DNA from: Kineobactrum salinum | Lineage (GTDB): Bacteria > Pseudomonadota > Gammaproteobacteria > Pseudomonadales > Halieaceae | Direction: 5' to 3' | Length of the DNA: 64,000 nt | NCBI RefSeq assembly: GCF_010669285.1 | Contig: NZ_CP048711.1 | Coordinates: forward strand, 3,968,001-4,032,000 | In this document: positions 20,067 to 29,641 of the stretch, piece by piece | Layout: every line of letters begins with the position of its first letter | How positions within the stretch are numbered: position 1 is the stretch's first letter | Program-made: the position numbers and the translations under genes | Notes under the pieces: model-generated | Databases searched by the model: none | Told to the model about the DNA's origin: nothing | Seen by the model: the letters and a program-made list of their open reading frames with translations, nothing else

Positions 20067-20929
20067 ATGCCGCGGTAATCGAGGCACGGGGAATCCGGCG
20101 CAGCTTTGGCAAGGTACAGGCGGTGGCCGGTATCGACCTGACGCTGCCTGCCGGGTCGGTGCTGGGCCTGATCGGGCCCAACGGGGCCGGCAAGACCACG
20201 CTGTTGCGTGCACTGCTGGGGCTGACGCACTGCCAGGGGGAGATCGATGTACTCGGAGTCGACCCGCGCCGGCAGCAGGCGTTGCTGATGGAGCAGGTCT
20301 GCTTCATTGCCGATACGGCGGTGTTGCCGCGCTGGATGACGGTGCTGCAGCTGCTGGACTATGTCGCCGGCATCCACCCGCGCTTTGATCGCAGCCAGGC
20401 CGAACGTTTCCTGGCCTCCACCGAGGTAGGTCTGCAGCGGCGGGTGGGCAGTCTCTCCAAGGGCATGACGGTGCAGCTGCACCTGGCGCTGGTGATGGCC
20501 ATCGACGCCCGCCTGCTGATCCTGGACGAGCCGACCCTGGGTCTGGATATCCTGTTCCGCAAGCAGTTTTTCGAACAGCTGCTGAACGACTATTTCGATG
20601 AGGAACGCACCATTATCATTTCCACCCACCAGGTTGAGGAAGTGGAGCATATTCTCACTCATGTAATGTTCCTCAACCACGGTGAGGCAGTGTTGTTCGA
20701 GCCGATGCTGAAGCTGGAGGATGAATACGTGGAGCTGCGGGCCGTGGGTGAAGCCGCGGTCCGGGCCGAGGCCATTCCTCATCTCGGCCAGCGGCCGCTG
20801 CTGGGTGGCAAGGCGCTGATTTACCAGGGTATAGAGCGGGCATCGCTGGCACCGCTGGGGGAGCTGCGCACCCCGGCGCTGGCCGATCTGTTCATCGCCA
20901 AGGTCGGGGGAGGACGGAACCATGTCTAG
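20063..20929 (+). CDS. ABC transporter ATP-binding protein
   Basis: A 288-residue ABC ATPase: Walker A GPNGAGKTT (~39-47), signature-like SLSKGMTVQLHLA (~130), Walker B LLILDEPTLGLD and the switch His in STHQVEEVE. Similar in layout to the ATPases of YtrBCDEF-type exporters. It overlaps both neighbours by a few bases, so it is co-translated with the GntR regulator and the permease. The substrate is unknown. Confidence 0.92.
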   Translation: MNAAVIEARGIRRSFGKVQAVAGIDLTLPAGSVLGLIGPNGAGKTTLLRALLGLTHCQGEIDVLGVDPRRQQALLMEQVCFIADTAVLPRWMTVLQLLDYVAGIHPRFDRSQAERFLASTEVGLQRRVGSLSKGMTVQLHLALVMAIDARLLILDEPTLGLDILFRKQFFEQLLNDYFDEERTIIISTHQVEEVEHILTHVMFLNHGEAVLFEPMLKLEDEYVELRAVGEAAVRAEAIPHLGQRPLLGGKALIYQGIERASLAPLGELRTPALADLFIAKVGGGRNHV

Positions 20930-22052
20930 CTCATCATCGACCCGCTGGTTCACACTGATCCGGCGGGAAATGCAGGAATACAAGGTCTCCCTGTTCTGGA
21001 CCCCGGTGCTGCTGGCGGCCGCTTTGGCCGCGATCATGCTCGCCGGGGTCGGTTTTGCCAACCAGTTCAGCAACCTCGGTGCGGTGATGCTGCAGGCGGT
21101 GCTGCAGGACGAGACAGAGGACGGTATCCAGATCCGCATCGATATCGGCGACAATGGCGCTGCCCAGGTGATCACCGTTGAACCCGAGGGCGAGCTGCGC
21201 CACGACTACCGGATCGAGGACCTGCCCGAGGACGGGAATGGCCAGGACGAGCGCGTCGGGCGCTTGCCCGGGAGTGCCGACGACCAGGCCTGGAACTTTT
21301 CCCGGGAATGGCAGTTCAGCGCGCCGTCTGGCCGCTCTTCTGCCGATAGCGCCGGTGACAACCAGACGGGGGTGGAAAATCTGAACCCCCTGTTGCAGGG
21401 CATCCACGTCCTGATGCTGATCGTGCTGGTGTTTGTGACGCTGAATTACCTGCTGGGCTGCCTCTATGTCGACCGCAAGGATCGCAGCATCCTGTTCTGG
21501 AAGTCCATGCCGGTGTCCGCCTGGGAAGAGGTGCTGGCCAAGCTTGGCGTGGCGCTATTGGTGGCGCCTGCGCTGTTCATTGCCGCATCGATTTTTGCCC
21601 AGCTGGCCATGGTGCTGCTGGCAGCACTGCTGTTGTGGCAGCAGGAGCTGGATGCAGTGGAACTGGTATTTGCCAATATCGAGCCGTTCGAGCTGCTGTT
21701 CAACCAGATCGCGGGCTGGCTGCTGACAGCGCTGTGGGTGGCGCCCACTTATGCCTGGGTGATGCTGGCCTCTGCAGGGGCCCGGCGCTCCCCGTTTTTG
21801 CTGGCGGTAACGCCGGTGGCCGGCCTGGTCCTGCTGGAGAGCATCCTGTTCGGTTCCAGTCATCTGGGCAGGGCCATGCTGAACCATTTCCCGCACTACA
21901 ATGAGGGCGGCAGTAACAGTGCGGTCGGTTTCTATCTGTTCGGGCCGGACTGGATGGGGCAGGACTACCTGGGGCTGGTGTTGGGGCTGGTTTGTGCCGC
22001 GGTGCTGTTGTGCGGCGTGGTCTGGCTGCGCCGGCACCGCTGGGAGTTGTGA
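20922..22052 (+). CDS. ABC transporter permease (ABC-2 type)
   Basis: A 376-residue membrane protein with about six hydrophobic segments: one at ~25-45, then after a large acidic extracytoplasmic loop (~50-150) segments near 165, 210, 265, 290 and 350. ESILFGSSHLGRAML and the final VVWLRRHRW end are usual for such permeases. It pairs with the preceding ATPase. The operon layout suggests export or sensing of an envelope-active compound; this is inference. Confidence 0.85.
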   Translation: MSSSSSTRWFTLIRREMQEYKVSLFWTPVLLAAALAAIMLAGVGFANQFSNLGAVMLQAVLQDETEDGIQIRIDIGDNGAAQVITVEPEGELRHDYRIEDLPEDGNGQDERVGRLPGSADDQAWNFSREWQFSAPSGRSSADSAGDNQTGVENLNPLLQGIHVLMLIVLVFVTLNYLLGCLYVDRKDRSILFWKSMPVSAWEEVLAKLGVALLVAPALFIAASIFAQLAMVLLAALLLWQQELDAVELVFANIEPFELLFNQIAGWLLTALWVAPTYAWVMLASAGARRSPFLLAVTPVAGLVLLESILFGSSHLGRAMLNHFPHYNEGGSNSAVGFYLFGPDWMGQDYLGLVLGLVCAAVLLCGVVWLRRHRWEL

Positions 22053-22082
22053 AGAGCAGTGCATCGCACATTTAGCGAATGA

Positions 22083-22102
22083 ATAGTAAAAATATTTACT
22101 AT
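22083..22102. promoter_or_regulatory. AT-rich palindrome upstream of aceA
   Basis: ATAGTAAA-AATA-TTTACTAT is a perfect inverted repeat 70 bp before aceA, in a markedly AT-rich 60-bp stretch. It may be an operator controlling isocitrate lyase; no cognate regulator is encoded next to it. Confidence 0.5.
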
Positions 22103-22171
22103 TTATTTTATTTATAGTGGAATGCTCACTAAGATACCCTGCAAGTCACTCGCAACCGCAGAGGTATCCCC

Positions 22172-23770
22172 ATGTCAGACTATCTGAACGACGTTGAATC
22201 CTTTGCCGCCCTGCGCGCAGCGCAAGGCGGTACCTGGGACAACATCAACCCCGAATACGCGGCCCGGATGAAGCGCCAGAATCGCTTCCGCACCGGTCTG
22301 GACATCGCCCGCTACACGGCGGGCATCATGCGCCGTGACATGGCGGAATACGATGCCGACAGCAGCCAGTACACCCAGTCGCTGGGCTGCTGGCACGGCT
22401 TTATCGGCCAGCAGAAACTGCTGGCGATCAAGAAACACCACGGCACCACCAGCAAACGCTACCTGTACCTGTCCGGCTGGATGATCGCGGCGCTGCGCAG
22501 TGAGTTCGGTCCGCTGCCGGACCAGTCCATGCACGAGAAAACCTCGGTGCCCGCGCTGATCGAAGAGCTCTACACCTTCCTGCGCCAGGCCGACGCCCGC
22601 GAGCTGGGCCATCTGTACCACGAGCTGGATGCCGCCCGCGAGGCGCATGACCAGCTCAAGGAGAAAGCCGCGCTGAAGGCGATCGACAACTACGAAACCC
22701 ATGTGGTGCCGATCATTGCCGACATCGACGCCGGTTTCGGCAACGAAGAGGCCACCTACCTGCTGGCCAAGAAGATGATCGAGGCCGGCGCCTGTGCGAT
22801 CCAGGTCGAGAACCAGGTGTCCGACGCCAAGCAGTGCGGCCACCAGGATGGCAAGGTCACCGTGCCGCACGAGGATTTCCTCGCCAAGATCAACGCCATC
22901 CGCTATGCCTTCCTGGAGCTGGGCGTGGACGACGGCATCATCGTCGCCCGCACCGACTCCCTGGGTGCCGGCCTGACCCAGAAGATACCGGTGTCGCGCG
23001 ATGCCGGCGACCTGGCGCACATGTACAACGCCTTCCTCGAAACCGAGCTGGTTGAAAGCGCCGATGATGTCCGCGAGGGCGACGTGGTGATCAAGCAGGA
23101 CGGCAAGCTGGTGCGCCCGGTGCGCCTGCCCAATGGCCTGTACCGTTTCCGCGATGGCACCGGTGAGCAGCGCTGTATCCTGGACTGCATCACCAGCCTG
23201 CAGCACGGTGCCGACCTGCTCTGGATTGAAACCGAGAAGCCCCATGTGGGCCAGATCGGCGCGATGGTGGACGAGATCCGCAAGGCCGTGCCCAATGCCA
23301 AGCTGGTCTACAACAACTCACCGTCCTTCAACTGGACCCTGAACTTCCGCCAGCAGGTGTACGATGCCTGGGAGAGCGAAGGCAAGGATGTGTCCGGCTA
23401 CGTGCGCGCCAACCTGATGAGCGCGGACTATGACGATTCCGAGCTCGCCACCCTGGCGGACCAGTGGATCCAGTCCTTCCAGGCGGACGCCGCCCGCGAG
23501 GCCGGCATCTTCCATCACCTGATCACGCTGCCGACCTATCACACCGCGGCCCTGTCCACCGACAACCTGGCCAAGGGCTACTTCGGCGCCGAGGGCATGC
23601 TGGCCTACGTGCAGGGTGTGCAGCGCAAGGAGATCCGCCAGGGTATCGCCTGCGTCAAGCACCAGGACATGGCCGGCTCCAACATGGGTGACGACCACAA
23701 GGAATACTTCGCCGGTGAGGCCGCACTCAAGGCCGGCGGCAAGGACAACACCATGAACCAGTTTGGTTAA
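22172..23770 (+). CDS. aceA: Isocitrate lyase
   Basis: A 532-residue enzyme of the glyoxylate shunt, splitting isocitrate into glyoxylate and succinate for growth on acetate or fatty acids. The active-site cysteine is in KQCGHQDGK. IIADIDAGFGNEE, IVARTDSLGAG and YNNSPSFNWTLNFR are conserved. The length and sequence follow the longer Pseudomonas-type ICL rather than the 434-residue E. coli form. No malate synthase gene is adjacent. The stop converges with the M24 peptidase gene 16 bp away. Confidence 0.96.
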   Translation: MSDYLNDVESFAALRAAQGGTWDNINPEYAARMKRQNRFRTGLDIARYTAGIMRRDMAEYDADSSQYTQSLGCWHGFIGQQKLLAIKKHHGTTSKRYLYLSGWMIAALRSEFGPLPDQSMHEKTSVPALIEELYTFLRQADARELGHLYHELDAAREAHDQLKEKAALKAIDNYETHVVPIIADIDAGFGNEEATYLLAKKMIEAGACAIQVENQVSDAKQCGHQDGKVTVPHEDFLAKINAIRYAFLELGVDDGIIVARTDSLGAGLTQKIPVSRDAGDLAHMYNAFLETELVESADDVREGDVVIKQDGKLVRPVRLPNGLYRFRDGTGEQRCILDCITSLQHGADLLWIETEKPHVGQIGAMVDEIRKAVPNAKLVYNNSPSFNWTLNFRQQVYDAWESEGKDVSGYVRANLMSADYDDSELATLADQWIQSFQADAAREAGIFHHLITLPTYHTAALSTDNLAKGYFGAEGMLAYVQGVQRKEIRQGIACVKHQDMAGSNMGDDHKEYFAGEAALKAGGKDNTMNQFG

Positions 23771-23786
23771 TGGTGCTTCCCTGAAC

Positions 23787-24992
23787 TCACGACCCGAACG
23801 GGTCGTCCACTGAACGGGCCGGCTGGGTAAACCAGCGCGGCCCGTTTTCGCTCATGTAGAAGTGATCTTCGTGTCGCACGCCGAATTCACCCGGCACACA
23901 GATCATCGGCTCGTTGCTGAAGCACATGCCCGCTGCCAGCGGGGTTGCATTGCCGCGCACCAGGTAGGGCCATTCGTGGATGTCCAGGCCGATGCCGTGA
24001 CCGGTGCGATGGGGCAGGCCCGGCAGCTTGTAATCCGGGCCCAGACCGTGGCGCTCGAGCACGGTGCGGGCGGCGTCGTCCACTGCGCCGCAGGGCACAC
24101 CGATGCGGGCGGCGGCGAACGCTGCCAGCTGCGCTTCCTGCTCGATGTCCCAGATCTCGCGCTGGCGGGGGCTCGGCGTACCGAATACATAGCTGCGGGT
24201 AATGTCGGAGATGTAGCCCTGTAGCTGGCAGCCGGTGTCGATCAACACCATGTCGCCATCTTCCAGGGTCTTGGGGTTGGCCACGCCGTGCGGGAAGGCG
24301 CTGTCGGGGCCGAACAGCACGATGCAGAAATAGGAGCCGCCGGGGGCGCCCACCGCCCGGTGGGCACCGTCGATGAAGGCGGTGACCTCGGTGGTACTGA
24401 TACCGGGCCGCAGGATGCGGGCGACGCTGCGGTGCACCGCCAGGGTCATGTCCTTGGCCCGCTGCATCAGCGCCAGCTCGGCCTCTGACTTCTGCATCCG
24501 GCAGCCGGCGGTGATCGTCGCCGCGCTGCAGTAGCGGCGCGCGGGCGCTGCCAGCCGCAGGCCCTCTGCCAGGAAGAACGGAGCGGATTCGTCGATGGCC
24601 AGGTTGTCCGCCCCCAGCGCGTCCAGCAGCCGGGCACAAAGCTGGTAGGGATCCTCGTGCTCCTCCCAGCAATGCACTTCGCCGGGCACCCGCAGGAAGC
24701 CCTGCAGGGTGCCCAGCTCGAAGGCGGGGGCGATGTATTGGGGCGCGCCCTCCACAGGCAGCAGCGCACCTACCATGCGCTCACTGGCAGACCAGCGGGT
24801 ACCGGTGAAGTAATACAGGTTGGTACCGGCGTTCAGGTAGAGGGCCGCCAGGCCCTGCTCGCGCATCAGGCTCTGGGCGCGCTGGATGCGGGCGGCGAAC
24901 TCGGCGTCCGCCACCGGCTGGACACCGGCCGTCATGTCGTTTAGTTGCTCGAGTTCGGTCGCGGCGCTTGAACCGCCAACTCCGTGGGTCAT
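23787..24992 (-). CDS. M24-family metallopeptidase (Xaa-Pro dipeptidase-like)
   Basis: A 401-residue two-domain protein with a creatinase-like N-terminal domain (~30-160) and a pita-bread catalytic domain. All five metal ligands are visible: Asp in LIDTG, Asp in SDITRS, His in HRTGHGIGL, Glu in SNEPM and Glu in RHEDHF. It probably removes residues next to proline from short peptides in the cytoplasm. Exact specificity cannot be told. It is divergent from the HxlR-type regulator, with a 98-bp gap. Confidence 0.88.
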   Translation of the reverse strand: MTHGVGGSSAATELEQLNDMTAGVQPVADAEFAARIQRAQSLMREQGLAALYLNAGTNLYYFTGTRWSASERMVGALLPVEGAPQYIAPAFELGTLQGFLRVPGEVHCWEEHEDPYQLCARLLDALGADNLAIDESAPFFLAEGLRLAAPARRYCSAATITAGCRMQKSEAELALMQRAKDMTLAVHRSVARILRPGISTTEVTAFIDGAHRAVGAPGGSYFCIVLFGPDSAFPHGVANPKTLEDGDMVLIDTGCQLQGYISDITRSYVFGTPSPRQREIWDIEQEAQLAAFAAARIGVPCGAVDDAARTVLERHGLGPDYKLPGLPHRTGHGIGLDIHEWPYLVRGNATPLAAGMCFSNEPMICVPGEFGVRHEDHFYMSENGPRWFTQPARSVDDPFGS

Positions 24993-25090
24993 GGAATTCT
25001 CCTCATTGATTGGCGTTCGGGGGACGGTCGTTTATGCTAACCGCAGTTGACCCGGGATCATAACCGCAGCCGCTGCAAGGGGAAAGAGAG

Positions 25091-25624
25091 ATGCGCTGGA
25101 ACGAGATAGATCAGCAGCAGTGTTCCGTGGCGCGGGCCCTGTCGGTGGTGGGCGAGCGCTGGACCCTGCTGATTCTGCGGGATGCATTTTTGGGCACCCG
25201 GAGGTTTGAGCAATTTCAGCACAACCTCGGCATCACCCGGCACCGTCTGTCGGAGCGGCTGGGCAAGCTGGTGGAGCAGGGCGTACTGGTAAAGGTGCCG
25301 TATCACGAACGGCCGCTGCGCCACGAATACCGCCTTACCCGCAAGGGCCTGGGCCTGTATCCGGTGCTGATGAGTCTGGCCCGCTGGGGCGATGACTGGA
25401 TGAGTGCGGATGCCGGCCTGCCGCTGGAGTATGTACACCGCTCCTGCGGCAAGCAGACCCGGCCGCAGCTGGCCTGCAGTGAGTGCGGTGAGCCCCTGCG
25501 TCCCGAAGGCGTCACGCCGCGGCCTGGCGTATCGCTGCAGATCCTCGCCGACGAGTTGGCGCTGCAGGGCGAGAGGGACCTGTCGATTCCGGCCCTGATC
25601 GGGTTGTCGCGAGTGGCGGAATAG
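25091..25624 (+). CDS. HxlR-family transcriptional regulator
   Basis: A 177-residue protein. Residues ~10-105 are the HxlR winged helix (CSVARALSVVGERWTLLILRD, TRHRLSERLGKLVEQG, YRLTRKGL). The C-terminal third adds cysteine pairs (CGK...CSECGEPL), suggesting a small zinc-ribbon-like part found in longer family members. It may control the M24 gene or the TonB receptor; nothing in the sequence decides this. Confidence 0.88.
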   Translation: MRWNEIDQQQCSVARALSVVGERWTLLILRDAFLGTRRFEQFQHNLGITRHRLSERLGKLVEQGVLVKVPYHERPLRHEYRLTRKGLGLYPVLMSLARWGDDWMSADAGLPLEYVHRSCGKQTRPQLACSECGEPLRPEGVTPRPGVSLQILADELALQGERDLSIPALIGLSRVAE

Positions 25625-25735
25625 GCTGCGCCCTCAACGCGGTTTTTATGAAATAGTTACGCAGGCGGGAGCTACAACTTTCCCTGCCCGGGACTAGACT
25701 GACGGGAATAATCAGAATTCCCAATGGAGTCCCCC

Positions 25736-28086
25736 ATGTCCTGTTTCAGAAAATCCGTTCTCGCAACTGCCATTATTGCCCTGGTACCGTCACTGGCCCA
25801 CGCCCAACTCGAAGAGGTACTGGTTACCGCCACCAAGCGCGAGGCATCGGCCCAGGATCTGCCGTTTTCAATCAACGCCCAGTCCGCGGCGGACATCCGC
25901 CGCACCGGCGCCACCAATCTTGAAGAGCTCTCGCGCAATGTCGCCGGCCTCGCCATCCAGAATCTGGGGCCGGGCCAGAGCCAGGTGTCGATCCGCGGCG
26001 TGTCCGCCGGCCAGGTGGTGCGCGACCAGCCCGGGGTCAAGGAACAGGTGGGCGTGTACCTGGATGAGACCGTGATCTCGCTGTCCCTGTTTACCCCCGA
26101 CCTTGACCTGTATGACCTGAGCCGGGTGGAAACCCTGCGCGGCCCCCAGGGCACCCTGTTCGGGTCCGGCTCGGTGGGCGGCACCATTCGCTTTATCACC
26201 AACCAGCCGGATTTCGAGGAGTTCAGCGGTTCGGTGGAGGCCAACCTGAATACCGTGACCGATGGCGAAGAGGGTGGCCATTTCAAGGGCGCGATGAATA
26301 TCCCGCTGAACGACAAGGCGGCGCTGCGGGTGGTGGGCTACGCCACTGAATACGGCGGCTGGATAGATGCGCTGCGCGAGGACGGCAATTTCAAGGAAGA
26401 CGTCAACAGCGGCGGGCGCTACGGTGGCCGCATTACGCTGGCGCTGCAACCCACCGACAACCTGACCATTACCCCGCGCATTGTCTATCAGGAAATCGAA
26501 ACCGACGGTTACAACCGCGAGGAAATCTACAACCTGTACGCCAACCCCTATACCACGACCCGGCCACCGGTACAGCTGGGTGAGCGCGAGCAGTACCTGC
26601 GTCTGGATGAGGCCTTCGAGGACGAGACCCTGATCGCCGACCTGGTGGTCCAGTGGAGCCTGGACAGCGTTGATATCACCTACGCCGGCAGCTATGTGGA
26701 CCGGGAGATTCTGGCCAGCCGCGATGCCAGCGCGCTGACCGGCTCGGTGTCGGTGGATCTGGAGTTTCCCGATGCGGGGGTGCTGATTCCGTCCAATCTG
26801 CGCGATACTACCGACCTGGAACAAATTACACATGAGTTGCGCTTTGCCTCCAATGCCGACGGCCCGCTGAACTGGGTGGCCGGTGTGTTCTATTCCGATG
26901 TGCAGCGCGACTACGCCCAGATCCTGCCCACCCCCGGCTACGATGCGGTGACGGACGCGACCCTGGGCGAGGGCACGGCCGCCGCGGTCGCCAATGGCTT
27001 TGGCCCCGATTCGCCCTATAACTCGCTGTTGCCCTACGATATCGAACAGCTCGCCCTGTTTGGCGAGTTGAGTTACGACCTGACCGAGCGGTTGAACCTG
27101 GTACTCGGCGCCCGCTACTATGACTTCGAGGAGGAGCGCAGCTTCACCACCGGCGGCCTGTTCTCCAACGGTGACAACCAGACCGACTCCACCTCTTCCG
27201 ACGGCATCAACCCGCGGCTGCTGGTCAGCTACGATGTCAGTGACCAGATGACCGTGAATGCCCAGGCCTCGCAGGGTTTTCGCCTGGGCGGGGTCAACGA
27301 TCCGCTGAACGTGCCGTTGTGTGAGGGCAGTGATCTGGACACCTTCGGCGGTTTCCAGTCCTATGACGATGAAACGCTGTGGAACTATGAGCTGGGCTTC
27401 AAGAGCGAGTTCAACAGCATCCGTTTCAATGCGGCGCTGTTCTATACCGATATCGAGGATCTGCAGGTCACGCTGGATGCCGGTTCCTGCTCATCGCGCA
27501 TCAGTTTCAACGTGCCCGAGGCCCACACCCTGGGCGTGGAATGGGAGCTGAGTGCCTATCCCACGGAACTGCTGCTGCTGACGCTCTCGGGCAGCCTGCT
27601 GGAGGCCGAGTTTGACTCCACCGTGAGGGATGGCGACGGCAATATCCTGGGGGGGTCGAGAAGGGCAACCGCCTGGCCTCGGTACCTGAATTCCAGGTTT
27701 CCGCCTCCGCCACCTATACCTTCCCGGTCAACATGTTCGGTTCCAACGAGATGTACATCTCGGCGCTGGTGCAGCATGTCGGCGACCGCTACACCCAGCC
27801 CAGTGACCAGGTTGCGGGCGCGGGCAATTTCGTGTCCGGCCTGCCCTTTGGCGGGGCCACCGGTGCGGAAGTGACCATGGTGGATCTGGAGTTGGACGCC
27901 TACGAGCAGGTCAACCTCAGTGCGGGCGTTATCTGGGATACCTGGGAGGCGGTGCTGTACGCCAACAACGTGACCGATGAAAACGCCCAGTTGTCCTTCG
28001 ACCGCGAACGCGGCGGCCGCGCCCGGCTGGCCTATCGCAACGGCCAGCCGCGCACGGTGGGGATTACCCTGCGCAAATTCTTCTGA
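25736..28086 (+). pseudogene. TonB-dependent outer membrane receptor, one frameshift
   Basis: Signal peptide (~1-24), then a TonB-box-like EEVLVTATKR, a plug domain (~30-150, with RVETLRGPQGTLFGSGSVGG) and a 22-strand barrel ending in a C-terminal Phe (TLRKFF). The frame breaks at a run of seven G (27649-27655). One extra G joins it to EKGNRLASVPEFQ and the rest, giving 783 residues, normal for the family. The ATG at 25736 is preferred over the one at 25724 because it starts the signal peptide. Ligand unknown. Either a sequence error or, less likely, G-tract phase variation. Confidence 0.88.
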
Positions 28087-28165
28087 GCCGGCACGCTATA
28101 CACCTCGATCCGGTTAATTCGCTTTGGGCCACAAAAAGGGGGTATTGATTCGGCTCAAGCGAGTG

Positions 28166-28182
28166 GTATGATATTGTCATAC
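28166..28182. promoter_or_regulatory. Putative ParD operator
   Basis: GTATGA-N5-TCATAC is a perfect inverted repeat ending 25 bp before parD. Antitoxins of this type usually repress their own operon at such palindromes. Confidence 0.5.
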
Positions 28183-28207
28183 TTCTGTTATGTTGGGAGC
28201 GCCAGCT

Positions 28208-28462
28208 ATGAGCATGCACCGGAAAACTTTCACGCTGACTGAACAGCAAGATAACTGGGTGAAAGGTCAGGTTGAAAGCGGTCAATTTGCCACTGATAGT
28301 GAGTATATCCGCGACCTCATCAGAAGAGACCAGCAAGTCATGGAGCGTCTTGCCACGCTGAGGCAGGCCTTAGCTCAGGGTGAGTCAAGTGGCAAGCCTA
28401 AGCCGCTCGATATATCTGCCATCAAAGCAGCTGGCCGTAAGCGAATGAAAGCGGCTGTTTAG
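28208..28462 (+). CDS. parD: Type II antitoxin, ParD family
   Basis: An 84-residue antitoxin. The N-terminal ribbon-helix-helix is visible (KTFTLTEQQDNWVKGQVESG ... DSEYIRDLIRRDQ), followed by a charged, flexible C-terminal part that would wrap the toxin. The parE GTG start overlaps the TAG stop. It opens the AT-richer accessory region that lies downstream of the TonB receptor. Confidence 0.88.
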   Translation: MSMHRKTFTLTEQQDNWVKGQVESGQFATDSEYIRDLIRRDQQVMERLATLRQALAQGESSGKPKPLDISAIKAAGRKRMKAAV

Positions 28463-28757
28463 TGCTTCGGCTAACCGCCACGCCGAAGGCGGAATCCGAC
28501 CTCACCGGAATCTGGATATATACCTGCGAAGAATGGGGGTTGATCAGGCGGATATATACCTGGATCAGCTTGAGGCAGGAATGAATCAGCTGATTAACCA
28601 TCCATCACTCGGCGCTAACTACGCCCATGTCCTTGCCGGGTATCGTAGATTGCAGATAGAGCATCATGCTGTTTACTATCAAGTGCCAGAGTCGGAGGTG
28701 CTCGTGGTTCGTGTCCTGCACGAGGAAATTGATGCTCCGCAAAGGCTTCTGGAATAG
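28462..28757 (+). pseudogene. parE: Type II toxin, RelE/ParE family, one frameshift
   Basis: From the GTG at 28462 the frame reads MLRLTATPKAESDLTGIWIY...CEEWG. It then shifts at a run of five G (28535-28539), and the family pattern continues one frame over with VDQADIYLDQLEAGMNQL, the GYRRL strand and VVRVLHE. One added G restores a 98-residue toxin. ParE-type toxins poison DNA gyrase; the exact target here is not known. As written the toxin is broken while the antitoxin is intact. Confidence 0.85.
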
Positions 28758-29065
28758 AGGCGTCTATTTTTTGGCGCTGCAAGTTGGTATAGGGTGTAGT
28801 TCGGATATTTTACGGGACGTGGTACGGTGCCGTGCTTGATGTCCGGTTGCGACCCAAAGCGGCCAATTACTAGAATTGGTGAGTCATGGTTGCTAGTGAT
28901 GTTCGGTTATCTGGGTTGGAATTGGAGTATCAATCGCTAACATGTTGATTTCGTACTTGAGATATTTTTGCTGTGGGCTTCGATGTCCGAGTTAACAAGA
29001 ATGCTGTTATTTGGCCCGGTCTTGTTAATTCGCCGTTATGGTACATCTAGTGCAAAGAGAGGAAT
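28758..29065. other. Non-coding stretch with attC-like hairpin
   Basis: No credible gene. It contains a CCGGTTGCGACCCAAAGCGG hairpin-like motif (about 28850-28869) and an inverted repeat AGTTAACAAG (28990-28999) / CTTGTTAATT (29021-29030), followed by CGCCGTTATGG. The latter resembles a diverged attC end just before the next gene. Confidence 0.5.
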
Positions 29066-29572
29066 ATGACAGAAGATGAAGTAATAAAAGGTTCCCTTTG
29101 GCAAGTAACAGTATATGCCGCGTTTCAGAGAGCTAAAGTCTATTCTAGGGATGCATCAGATTCTGATAAAAAAGGGATAAAGGATCTGTTGCGAAAAGAG
29201 ATAGATGAAAAACTAAAAAATTATGCCAATCCCGTTGCAGAGGACTTGCATATGTCAAGTATATCTTCTATAGCCAATGCAATAAATAAGAACTGGAGTG
29301 CTGCTCTCTTAGATGACGAAATCCCTATAGGTGTAGTTCAAAAGGCATTTAATTTATATTTAAAATTTATGTGGTGTCTCAAAGAGATACCTGAACCACC
29401 TCATTGCCCGCTAGATAAAGTAATAATAGATAAGTTAGCGCCTACGCATCGAAAGAGCTGGACTAAAATTAGAGATATTGAAACGTACAATATTCTTGTG
29501 GCCGAGTTAAGAAAGCTCGCGGGCAGTAGGTCGCTGGCTGTTTGGGAGCTGGAAACCTATGAAAAGCCATAG
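29066..29572 (+). CDS. Hypothetical protein (cassette-like)
   Basis: A 168-residue, soluble, lysine-rich protein in AT-rich DNA with codon use unlike the core genes. A short SD-like GAGAGGA precedes the ATG. I recognise no domain: the N-terminal half is a predicted helical region, and CLKEIPEPPHCPLDKVI in the middle has no motif I can name. Its TAG stop lies inside the left arm of the following attC-like site, a common arrangement in integron cassettes. Confidence 0.6.
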   Translation: MTEDEVIKGSLWQVTVYAAFQRAKVYSRDASDSDKKGIKDLLRKEIDEKLKNYANPVAEDLHMSSISSIANAINKNWSAALLDDEIPIGVVQKAFNLYLKFMWCLKEIPEPPHCPLDKVIIDKLAPTHRKSWTKIRDIETYNILVAELRKLAGSRSLAVWELETYEKP

Positions 29573-29640
29573 CGAGGCACTGTTGACAGACTGGTTTTCC
29601 GCTGCGCTCCAAACCAGCCGCAAAGCGCGGCCTTAGCCGT
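29566..29640 (+). repeat. attC-like recombination site 1 (degenerate)
   Basis: An imperfect palindrome between two co-oriented genes. The inner stem ACTGGTTT / AAACCAGC is clear, and the outer ends GCCATAGCGAGGC and GGCCTTAGCC pair only partly. The canonical GTT of the right core site reads CTT here. It is weaker than the sites at 30586, 31583 and 33903. Confidence 0.4.
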
Positions 29641-29641
29641 C

